From Ornithodoros turicata (Eukaryota; Arthropoda; Arachnida; Ixodida; Argasidae), in assembly GCF_037126465.1 (NCBI RefSeq), contig NW_026999404.1, forward strand, positions 1,273,000 through 1,336,999: DNA of 64,000 nt, in the 5' to 3' direction. Made by a program: the position numbers and the translations under genes. Every line of letters starts with the position of its first letter. Position 1 is the stretch's first letter. Shown piece by piece: positions 12,101 to 22,600 of this stretch. The notes under the pieces are model-generated. The model ran no database searches. It was not told the DNA's origin and saw nothing but the letters and a program-made list of their open reading frames with translations.

Positions 12101-15100
12101 ACCGAGCGCGAGTGGAAGTCCCTCCGCTATCGGAGAGATAACAGGACGCTAAGATGAACTGAGGTGACAACGGGCTCGCAGTGCCTAGCTTTTTTTCTTT
12201 TTTACGCTTCAGCGTAATGCAGCTGACATGGCCTGCGCAGATCCCGAACTTAAACATCATCGAAAACGACTGGGGCAGCCTGAAGAATAGGATGAGCAAG
12301 AGACGGACGCCTACAAGGAGCAAGGGCGCACTGTGGGAATTTATAGAAGCAGAGTGGTCCTTGCTACGTGAAGACGTGGACCTTGTCCGTCGGCTACTAT
12401 ACGCTTCCCTTCCTGTGCGTATGGCCCCAGTTATTGCTGCGAAGGGGGACCGAGACAGTATCGTCTCCCCCTGCCTCTTTTTGTGTGTGTGTGTGTTCAA
12501 GGGTATACGCTCTTTTCTTCTGTTTTTGTCTAATAAAAAAGAAAAAAACTAGGCACTGCGAGCCCGTTGTCACCTCAATTCATCTTAGCGCCCTGTTATC
12601 TCTCCGATAGCGGAGAGACTTCCTTCCCGCGATAGCCACTCGCGCTCCGTGCAGTAGACCGAAAACGAAACCATTTTGCCGTTCGTTACACTCAAAAGCA
12701 AAGTTACCACTACTACCACGGTGGGTCGCAACAAGCGCACTCTTCCATCCCTCTGAACGAGTGGACTCGCCCGCTTCCGCTCGCCGCTAGGTTGTCTCTG
12801 CCCAGAGAAAATACGCCGCTCGCGCGTTCCGTAAACTTTTGTCCAGCACTGTACAATCGCCATCTTCCACCTACTACCGTAGAGCATCGGTCCTTTATGT
12901 GAAGGGGCTAATTGGGGTACAGCTTCGCCCTTGGCGATGAAACTCCCCATTAACCATCTTGTAATAAACTTGTTAGGGGCATAAAGGGACGCTGACTATG
13001 CGCATGTTGCAGAGTTGACGCGAACGGACAATGCTTACCGTAAGGTCTTCGCTTGAGTATTTCCGGAGCCATGTAGGGGATCGTTCCTGCAGATTCACCG
13101 TCGTTGAACTCAAATGGGGTTCGTCTGAAGTAGCCCCGCAATGGCCTCTTTGAAACTGCCAAGGGTGCACATGATGGTAATGATAAATATCGCGCTTGCC
13201 CATAGAACAACAAGGTAAACGTACTGTCCCCCTATTATAATTTCCCCCTTTGATTTGCTCAATAAGCCTCTACCTGACAAACGTCATCATGACGTTGGTA
13301 GAGAGACCGAAACCAAAACAGATCGGAAGGGGAAACCTGGGCTCCACGAATGAGCAATTGCTCGCTGAAAGAAAGTAGGACCGGAGGTGGCGTCCCTTTC
13401 AGAGACCATCGTAATCCCCTCAAGACCGTGGTTTTCAGGCGCGACCTAATGTTCGCCACTAGCTTTGAACGTAGTTCAACCCTACCAAACTCGTGGCGCT
13501 GTCGAACATTATGACGTCATTTCTTTACAAACAGGTAGAGGTCTATACGTTGAGAGTTCTCCTTTCTAATGGCTTACAGAAAAAGGCGCCTTCAATATAC
13601 GAAGGTTAGGCCAAAAGGATCCTCAGCCTATTACTTCACAAAGTTGCATCATTTTTTTACTTGAAAGCTGATGATAGATTCCATAAAAATGTCTTACAGT
13701 GAGCGTTGCATATCTTCGTGGTGTCGAAGTCAATAACCTTCACACGACCACCAGGTATGATGAGCATGCTGGAACAGACGTCAACGTTGCAGCAAACTCA
13801 ATGAGCCATTGGGAATTATCCACAAAAAGGGGCGCTCAGTTCTATGCTAATTGATGACAGGCGACATGGTGAAAAAGCAGGAAAAAGCATGCACTGCAAG
13901 GTATGCACTGTGTAAGTTTGCGCTTCCAATTTCGTTGTTAACGGAGTTCTCCAAACAATGTAAGATAATATAATGTTCGTCTCACTTTGAAACCTTTATA
14001 TCCCGATGTAGAAATCCTCGCAAGTGCAAATGCTCCAGGGCCAGGATGAGCTGGGCCATTATTATCTGGACGGCGTCGATTTCCAGGAACTGTTCCTTGG
14101 TTACCACACGCATAAGGTCCACGCCAGGAATGTACTCCATGATGGTAACATAGGCCTCCTAACCAGTCATATGAAAGGTTTTAAACGAATGCGTAGTTCC
14201 AATAATGGTGACACGATGGTTTCTAACCGCAGACCTCATAAATGTCGCATAGTCACGATTTCGGAATCAATAATTGTACGTACCACCACGCAAAAGCAGC
14301 AGTAGTACTTGACCAGAAATGGGTTCCTGATAACAGACGCCACCACCTTGTCCATGGCCGCCTGCTTGTGCTTGCTGAACCGATCCGTAGCCACTAGTTT
14401 CACGGTACACGTTAAATTACCAGGCTTGAACCTCGCCAGGTACACCGCACTGCAAGAATGCATAGCGTAAAGTAGCGAACCGACAGTTCGAACCCAAGAC
14501 TGACCCAAAGCCACCAGCTCCCAACAACTTGAGGCTCTCGAAGTCTCCCATCTTCGGTATAAACGATGAAAACGGAGGCTGTTCGGGAAATGATATCTGC
14601 AACATGTCGACTTTTTACGATACAGGCCTCTAATCACGACACTAGACTGCGTGAGTTCTTTACGCCTATCTCACCCTTTCCAGTTTGTTCACTATAGCAT
14701 CACCGATCCCCACCCAGTCTGTAACAGGGACTTCAGCGATCTTCTCCAGGGACGTGGCCATTTCGCCGACTATAATAATCAGCTTTCGGATAGTGTGGCC
14801 CAGGACTTTCGCGTTATCCGGGTTCTTTTTTGTGCACTGCGTGTACCACACTTAAGTATGTACAGATGAAGGCAATGACGTCAAGGCGCAAGCTCTTCTG
14901 AACTGGCGCTCATAAGGGTTCCTTAGTGCAATAGCGGTTTGCTCACCATTATGTGCAGGGCATGAAGGTTTTCGACCATGTCTCGTACATCCTGATAATC
15001 GATGACCTGCTTGTTGAGCTTGAGCAGGCACTCCTGGGCGTGAAGCATTACTTCCTCCTTGCAGAAGTGAGCCAGGGGATCGCACTGCAAGGACGTGTTG

Positions 15101-15442
15101 CTCTCGCGCTTTATAAAGAACTCTAGTAGCACTGAAGCAGTCTTTGGAACCTACGTGGTTGACATTCATTTCGGTGAAAATTTCGCAGGCGAAAGCGAAT
15201 GTGAATTCACTGACTGCTCGGTACCGGATGGTTTCCAGCGTCTCTGAGCTACATACCTTTGGGAACATGGTGACTAACATCTTGGCGGATGTCCTGCGCT
15301 TCTCCACCACTGAAACAAACAACCGCCAAAAATATCAGCAAATTACGAAGAGTCATTCGTTTGCGACCCAATGTACGAAGACCTCACGCGTTTGATCTTT
15401 TCCTGTCATCCTGTCTTCATTGATGGGGTCAGGGCTGGACAT
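9131..15442 (-). CDS. MAST-like serine/threonine kinase, copy A (14 exons)
   Basis: Cytoplasmic AGC-type kinase of the microtubule-associated Ser/Thr kinase (MAST) family. Coding exons 5'->3': 15388-15442, 15257-15309, 14947-15150, 14675-14836, 14505-14596, 14284-14449, 13986-14158, 13698-13768, 13039-13155, 11305-11786, 11124-11241, 10505-10653, 9858-10250, 9131-9418. They sum to 2523 nt (840 aa), all in phase. Start: MSSPDPINEDRMTGKD, shared with copy B. Domains: DUF1908-like helical region at about 35-158; kinase at about 176-470 (GAGGFGAVY loop, TVKLV lysine, HRDIK..N loop, GTIPYMAPE, DWWSSG); AGC tail; PDZ at about 597-670; a second PDZ-like unit at about 705-795. Oddities: DFG is DFD, the alpha-C Glu position reads Asp, and the protein is short for MAST (usually over 1200 aa, one PDZ). 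Copy B follows in the same direction. Confidence 0.85.
9548..9612 (+). repeat. SINE family A, tail fragment
   Basis: GCAACTTGAGGC...TTCCAGCCTCAGAACATCAG matches the 3' part of the SINE at 3566-3748. Its tRNA-like head is missing. It lies in the intron between the last two exons of MAST A. Confidence 0.6.
11900..12851 (+). mobile_element. Tc1/mariner-type element, internally deleted
   Basis: Ends in CAGTGCTGGACAAAAGTTTA and its complement, flanked by TA on both sides (11898-11899, 12852-12853), which is the Tc1/mariner target duplication. The inverted arms are about 300 bp. Between them, 12214-12430 (+) still encodes the C-terminal part of a Tc1-like transposase (WPAQIPNLNIIENDWGSLK, the DE[D/E] region). 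The N-terminal part is missing, so it is not autonomous. It sits in an intron of MAST A and is absent at the same place in copy B. Confidence 0.88.
12890..12965 (+). repeat. Dispersed repeat, partial (GTGAAGGGGCT family)
   Basis: Shares GTGAAGGGGCT and GGCGATGAAACTCCCCATTA with fuller copies at 23255 and 33585. It resembles a retrotransposon 3' end. Confidence 0.45.
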
Positions 15443-16155
15443 TGTGACCGTGAAGAAGACAGCAGCAACACAGCTGGGTTGTCGGAGTTACACTGCACGG
15501 GAACGCGGACTAGTTCGTTCTCTAAGAATGTGCCAGTACGAGATCAAGAATTGTTGCACGCGGTAGGAGGAGCAAGCACTCGTGACCTGTGCGACGACGC
15601 CTACTTTGAATCTCCTCGCGCCAAGAAGTACTCCTGTTGATAGTCTTAAACAAAATTTTGGCCTAGGAGAAGATACTGCTTGCAAATTACCATTCTGTGT
15701 AGTTCTAAGATATATCAGGTTCAAAATAATGCAATGACAGCTAAGTGCAAGGAGTTGATGTGCAATGTCACGGCACTGTTGCAACAGCGTGAACTTTATG
15801 CTTCGAATTTTATTGAAAAGTCGTGATGGTGAGACTACCCCCCCCCCCCCCCCATTTCTTCCGTGTCACGTCGTTATCCATTTGTAATATAACATAACTG
15901 CTGGTCATAAAGATGGGGCCCGGGATTTTGTGCACAAAATCTTTAACTTGGACTACCGTCATTCAGCAGAACTAGGTTCGCGGTATTGAGCCTTTCGGTG
16001 AGATGATTCACTCTGACGCGGTCCGTTAGGTATCCCCATTGTGTACGTTTGGCGTTGAAATCATCATCAATTATTATGGTACCGGGCAGATCCCGAGAAA
16101 GCTGGTTAAGGTGGAGATTGGAAATCTGGATTGTTGCTATCTGTATATGGACACT
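15443..16155. other. Upstream region of MAST A
   Basis: Probably 5' UTR and promoter. Part of 15455-15665 is also conserved upstream of copy B, around 27730-27990, which suggests a shared upstream exon or promoter. There is a run of C at 15838-15853. Confidence 0.4.
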
Positions 16156-16300
16156 ATTACACTGAATGAAGGAAAAACGGGTAGGAACACTTTATTACAA
16201 TTAAGAAGAACAAGGCTTTCGTGCAGACTCTGCACGAAAGCCTTGTTCATCTTAATTGTAATAAAGTGTTCCTACCCGTTTTTCCTTCACTCAGTGTAAT
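16156..16300. repeat. 145-bp near-perfect palindrome
   Basis: Two arms of about 71 bp separated by 3 nt (ACT). They read ATTACACTGAATGAAGGAAA...CGTGCAG and the complement, with only two mismatches seen (near 16166/16290 and 16206/16251). It would form a very stable hairpin. Confidence 0.9.
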
Positions 16301-17840
16301 CACAGTTAATTGGACTTTGGCGTTGCTTTTCACTTTTTATTGTATTGTTATGGACACTATTGTTATTTCACGAGCTTCCTTTTCAATTTTATAGGCTACA
16401 AGTTCTATGTTTGTGGTGCTGAGATGTGACAGGTCGACTGCGGCTTGTCTCAATCTTCTGTGTCGTGGCGGATCCAGACCCTGGGTAGTGGGGGGAGGGG
16501 AGAGAGGGCAATCCAATGTACAAATTTTTTATATCCCACTTATAAGCTTTTTGGCTTCCTCCTGATTGTGTTTTGTCTGTGGAAGTTGTAATAAAGCATC
16601 GTTTTTCGTTAAAAAAAATGATGTTTGGGGGCCATCGCTCCCCCCCCCCCCCCCACCCCACCCCACGCCACACACACCTCCGTGGATCGGCCACTGCATA
16701 CCCAAGAGCGTCCATCTTGTTGCATTTTTTGGGCACAGTAAGCGACATATGGTGAGAAGCGGAAGTTGCTATCATGCTTTCGGATGTAATTAGAGCGTCG
16801 TACTGCTCTTTGGTGACTTGTGCGAGCAGGGAGGTCTACAGTTCTTTTTGTGCAGTTTTCTCAGTGAGGCTTCAACCACCTTCCACTCCCGAACGGAAAC
16901 CTCTGCCACTCTTGTACAGCTGTTCGATTTCCGATAAGTTTCGATCGATCCAAAACTGGCAACTTAAACTCGGCAATGTCACTTTTACTTTTCGACATGC
17001 TGCCGTGAACATATGCAAGACGCAACAGAGCAGAGCTGGTAATGAATGCCCAATGACCCGAGTCCTCAAGCTGCCAAAAGCGGGAACAAAGCATGGAATA
17101 TGAGTCACAAGCTGACAACAACAGCGCGCACAAACTCAGGAGAGCGTCCTGTCTCCCAAAACTGCCGAAAGCCATGGTGCGCCTAGGGGTACGGGTCGGA
17201 TGTTTTAGAGCAGTCTCATCTAGGATTCCAATTACCAATCCAGTCCAAGGGCACAATGCAAAATGGCGGTTTCAAAGTTGCCACTGCAGTTCGAAAATAG
17301 TGGCGTTGGTACATCTTCGCGGGGGGTTTTGGTCCAGAAAAACAGTCTCACAATGTATTAATCCCATGTAGCAGAAGTCACCGTTCCGTGTGAGAGCCTG
17401 AAGTATCGAACAAGTCCGCATAATCGGCATCCGAAATATCGGTTGGCTACTGTATTATGAGGTGTTGGTTGCTGTCAGCTGACACATTGAAGCAGATGCA
17501 AATGTCACGTAATGTCAGTGTAAATATTGTCACGAAGGCACTTGTTCCCATATAGCAATCAGAATTCTTCCTGCCAGGGCAGTAAGACATGCTAAATTTT
17601 TCTTTTATTGGAAACAAAGGAGACACCTTCAACATCGTTGGAGTGAGAATTCGATACCAACAGACAGGATTAGCTGTACTGTGTATGCTGTAGTACTGCT
17701 TGCGACACGGTTGTCTGAGATCAGCACCGATTGTGAGAACGACACAGCACGAGAGAGCACGAGAGTGAAACAGCGATGAACTGTTGAAACAATGAGGGAA
17801 GCAACGGTGTGGGATAGTTGGTACATACTGACACAAAAAA
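16301..17840. other. Intergenic, nothing recognised
   Basis: There is a C-rich patch at 16641-16670. Several open frames of 100-150 codons on both strands show no motif I recognise. Confidence 0.35.
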
Positions 17841-17849
17841 CTGGGCAGA

Positions 17850-18123
17850 GCCAGGACGTGGGCCAAACTGAACGATGTGTTAATGACAGACTCCGGGAAC
17901 ATGCCAGGTCACTCACTACACACACGGGGAGCAACCTAGCCATTCATTGCCGTGATTGCGGATGTCGTCCCCTGCTTGAAGACACACGTGTGTTAGGACG
18001 ATATCGGAATAACAGGACCAGCGAAATATTCGGAGCTATTAAAATTCATAGTAGAGGTGATAACAGTGTGATCATGCCTCCTATTATCCTCCTTTCCCAC
18101 GAGATCCGGTATGTCAACCACTA
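17850..18123 (+). mobile_element. Penelope-like element fragment, GIY-YIG endonuclease
   Basis: The frame 17792-18123 reads GQTERCVNDRLREHARSL, then AIHCRDCGCRPLLEDTRVLG, then a tail ending in LLSHEIRYVNH. This matches the GIY-YIG endonuclease domain at the C-terminus of arthropod Penelope-like retroelements: YIGQTGRC-type start, catalytic Arg in RLREH, Cys/His cluster. The first GIY strand and the whole reverse transcriptase are missing, so it is a 5'-truncated remnant. Assignment to Penelope rests on recognised similarity, not a search. Confidence 0.65.
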
Positions 18124-18813
18124 ACTTGTTCCACAGTGCTTCCTTTGTCTACTCACGTCCTGTCTCTGCGCTGTTTTTATTTTTATTTTTTTTGTGACAA
18201 ACCATGAGGGGAACGTGGTGGAGAGTCTTCGCTTGTGCAATATCATCGTAACCGCACTTTGCAACTGTGCACGGGAAATGTAGGTATACTCCATGCGAAC
18301 AAGAGCGAATGAAGCAAGGGGCACTCGAAAAGCCCCATTCGAAGCCGTCTTTCACCAGCTGTTGGTACCAGAGGCTTGGCCGAGAGGATAAAAGTATCAG
18401 CTCATTGGTGATACCTTCAAGGTCGTGCTGGTGTCCGAATCCTACCACCGTCTGCATTGTCTCGTTTTTTCCTCCGGGAAAGACATTCTAAACTTGGGTC
18501 GGTACGGTTTCCCTTGAAGACGAACCAGGACGCATACTGAGCCCTCGTATCCCACTCCTGCCTGCTGTCCCCCTCTGTAGCCATAGCCACAGTTGCTTCG
18601 CGGCGCAAACACGCGGAATGAAAAACAGCTGTTTGCCATGGATTTGCCCGCGAAAAAATTCACACCCACATCTTTCTTCGAGTAATATCCGTACAATGGT
18701 CCGTACAGTTCCGAACAGGTTCGTCTCCTCCTGGTGGTGGTGATGTTGAAAGGGCTTGTCGTTGTCGGCCTCACGTATGTGGGCAACGTCACGACTGACG
18801 CCCTGGGGAAATG

Positions 18814-18983
18814 TGCGTCCTGGGACGACTTCTAGGGGAACTGTGCCGACATATGTCTGAAAGCGTCTGAGGAAAACCCAGGGAAAACCCCAGACAGCAC
18901 AGCCGGCACAGGGATTCGAACCCGGGTACCTCCCAGTCTCGACGTGACATGGCTAGCACGCTAACCACTGAGCCACGGGAGCT
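18814..18983 (-). repeat. tRNA-derived SINE, family B
   Basis: Minus strand: AGCTCCCGTGGCTCAGTGGT (A box), then GGGTTCGAATCCC (B box), then a body with CCCTGGGTTTTCCTCAGACG and TATGTCGGCACAGTTCCCCT. Relatives are at 36892, 48861 and 62731. Confidence 0.75.
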
Positions 18984-19615
18984 GTTTAAAACGGTTTAAA
19001 ACGGTTCATAAATTCAGTGAAAGAAATCTGCGAGCCTATCGGGCTATACGCGCTTCAGGACGAAGAATTCGCGGTGCTCCCATGAACCCTAATTCGGACC
19101 CGCACGAAGCTCACCCGCATCTGCACAGGACGACAGAAAGTTTTCGTCCACCCTTCGGACGTTGGTAAGCACATCCTTTACGCTACATATTGTAGTCAAT
19201 CAGTTATCGTTATCAATTCGGCTCGGGACAAGTATCTGCCGTTGTAGCCAGCAAGACAGCGTCATGATTTATACGCATCTAGGGGCTGCTGACTAGGATG
19301 TTGCCTATACGGGCCAAGACAAATACTGCAGACCATTTTAAGAGCACACTGTCGATTCACAGGTGTGCAGGGTTAGTTCACGCCAAATTGTGTTGGCGCA
19401 CTATTCGGAGCTATAGCCGAGAGGGACTGGAGGGAGTGGGAACTGGGCCGTTGGAGTGGGCTGGACCGTTGCTATTCAGTGGCCCGTTCACGCGCAAATA
19501 CAAATCTTTCGACAGACAGCGCCGAGAATTACTTCGTTTGTCCACGTTCAGATCTCATCACTCGCACTTTCATAGTTGAGAACACAATACACATATAGAT
19601 AATGATACCGAATCA
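18984..19615. other. Intergenic between MAST B 3' end and SINE
   Basis: No gene or repeat was recognised. Confidence 0.35.
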
Positions 19616-19621
19616 TTTATT
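19616..19621 (-). promoter_or_regulatory. Poly(A) signal of MAST B
   Basis: AATAAA on the minus strand, about 40 nt after the stop codon of copy B. Confidence 0.55.
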
Positions 19622-19661
19622 GCTTCATAGTTTCAAGTGTTCATAATTACGTGTTCATTGT

Positions 19662-22600
19662 TTATGTATACTGTTCTTGGCTCGTTTCTTCAAACTCCTT
19701 TTCAATTTGAGCGGGAGTAGACTTGCTGGGGAGTAGAGCGTCAGACATTGCTGTCTCCCGCAGCTTGTTAAGGAGGATGGGGTTCTGTCGGAATGGGGAT
19801 ATTGGAATGATATTGAGAGTGAGGTCCTTCTCGCCAAGATAGATGACCTGAAGGATGTTTTGGATGGTGCCACTGTCGAGCCGTATTCCGTCCACCTGCG
19901 TCACGACATCCCCCGGAAACAACAGCTTGTTGTTAGTGGGCGCTGTGTCCACGCGCTGAGAAAGAAAGGAACAAATACGGCGGCGATCACAATAGGTTAG
20001 TAAATCGACGACACATCGTATACAGTATGAGTTGCCTACATAAAAACAGATAGAGTGTCAATAAATTAGGAAAACATCGTGACATGGTGAATAGGCCTCT
20101 ACCCGAGAAACGTCTGCCACGTGCTGTCCCGTTGCAAGCAGCTCTGTTGCAACTATGCCGCGCTTGTCACGTAACAAGCTGTACTAACAGCTGTCTCTAC
20201 GTGCGAACCACACGATACCAAGCATCAAGTCTGAAGAGGACACAGCGTGCATACCGAAAGGACGTAGACTTTGACAGTCTTCTTGTCTCGCTCGTCCCAG
20301 GTGCTGGCGTCGATGATCCCCAGACCGTACGGGTTGCTCCCTCCGCAGGTGTAACTACCCCCGCCCTGCAGAACGACGCTGTCCCTGGGCACTGTGCGTA
20401 GGATGGATAGCATGTCCTGTCTAGTGGTCAACATGCGGTACACGCTCGATGCCATCACAGAAACTACCATCTGGTCCGTGGTGTTGTGGATCATGTCGCG
20501 CACTTTCTCCAAAGACAACTCTGCCACTGAGGTACCGTTCACAAACATGATCACGTCCAGAGGAAGCAGCTGCGCTCTGTCCGCGGGACCGTTTCGCGTC
20601 ACCGTCTGAAAGGTGTCCAAAATATTTGTTCTGAAGCCAAGATTCACCTACACCGAATATGTGAAAGGCCAACGTATACGAAGCCGTCTCAGTTTGACTC
20701 AGTCGATGTTTAGGTTGGCCTTTTGTTGATGTGGTCTTTCGAAAGGGAGGTGTACAGGTACGTCTCCCATATGCGTTGGCCAAATACGTAAGGAAGGGTT
20801 AGCAGTACATTTCTCTGAGTTAACTGAAACTGAGTTCTGAGAAACTGAATATTCAGTTTCTCAATCGCCTTCTGGCAATCACCGACAACTGCATGACCGA
20901 CTATTACCTCGACGTAGATGAAGTCGGTGCTGTCTTCTCCCGTTATGACGCGCAGAGTGAAGCCATAGCCCCAGTACCTGAATAGTTTCTTCTTCCGGTA
21001 GATGATGATATCAATCTTTTCGGCTAGTGACCTTCGGCTGACCCTGTCGTCCACACCTGAGAAGCATGTATCTTTAAAATGACGCACAGCACACGCATTA
21101 TGAACGTCATGTTTCATTGGTCTGTCCCCGACGCGAAAGACCTGCAGGCGGCATTAGCTAATCTGGAGAGTCAGGAGCCTCAGCTGTGCCCCGGTGGCAA
21201 TATATGTACTGTGAGAAAGGCTCCATAACAGATCATAATCGAAAGTTCGGTGCACACATATGCCCGAGGCAATTTGAAATGAGTGTCCAATAATTAGTCG
21301 AGATAGGAATCGAGCGCTGCATCTACTGTTCAGTGGTAACACAGCCCCTCAGTTCCCCCTTAAGAGTTCCAAAGAGACCATGAGACCTCATTGCGCATGC
21401 CCTGTGCGCAGTGACTTTTTTTGCCCCCAAGCACTCGGGTGAGTGCTACAGACCCACAGTGATTATGCATTTTACATCTGGCGACCTACCACTAGCCTTG
21501 ACGGAGTGACCTGGTTTGTGAAAATTGTAGTCGACTCCGGAGGATTTTTCACCGCTCATCTCCATGAATATCTTTGTGGCATTGACTTGAGTCCCGCTCA
21601 CCTTCACCTGAAAGCAAGACCACTCTCTGAAAGAAGAGAAAGTAAAACAAGTCAAGATGGGTACTATACCATGGTCATGAGTTTCTTGAAAGATGGAGAA
21701 ACAAAGCAAAGCAGCGGCTTCTGACTCTCGCCACTGATGTCGGTCATTTCTTCGATCTGCTGATGCTCACGTCTGTCATCAGAGTCGGGATTTATTGACA
21801 GATCGCGATCAGCGTCTTCCTTGATCAGTTCCTGGATGGACGGAATGTCACACAATTCCTTCTTCTGGTACAACTGATTCCAGTCGAAGCCGTCGAAGAA
21901 CTGATGCGTCTTGAGGTCGTCGTAGTTCTTGGATCCCAGGCGCTGAACAGGATTCTTCTTCAGCATCCTGTAGGCCATATCCTTGGCAGGTGTGGTAGCC
22001 GAGTGCGGGTGCTCGTCGCGACGCGGCCACTTGAGCGGAGAAGAAACGATCTTGTCACGAAGGGTTTGCTTAGTCTTCCCTCGGAATGGGACGCGGCCGG
22101 TCATCATTTTATACATCACGATCCCGGAAGACCACCAGTCTACAGCACGCCCTGAAAGGACGAACAGTGTAGCTGTAACAAAAGGATTGTACGCTAGTCC
22201 GGGAACTGGTTTAATGGACGTACGTAAAGGAGCACGTACGCGCAGGTTTGCATGTACAGGTGCCTTCTTCCAACACCCCCCTCACTCCGTAGTAAAGTAA
22301 CCCTTGATGACACCCACGTATCCTATACTTGGTGGCAGAGGCTTGGTTAAGGCGTCTGCAGTCATTTCGTCTAGTCAAGTCTATATGCGGGAGCACCATG
22401 ATAAATAAATGAAAATAAACAAACACGATTTGGACCCAACGACACCGTTGGTTGTCCTCATCTAAGCCTGGACATTGTCGGTCCAAAATATGCCAGCATT
22501 TGCCGCAACCGCAGAATTTCCCGAGACCCGCGCGCTGGCCAGAAATGTACTCCGCCTCTACCCAAGAACCACATATCTCCGCTCCTGTAACTGTACCCCT

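Noticed and set aside
13994..14158. Shorter version of the MAST exon ending right after HRDIK (GTTTCA donor)
   Set aside because: The GTGAGA donor 8 nt further gives HRDIKVSN when joined to the next exon, matching the kinase catalytic loop in both copies.
17447..17943. Minus-strand open frames of 104-151 codons
   Set aside because: They are antisense to the GIY-YIG fragment and its flank, with biased composition and no domain.
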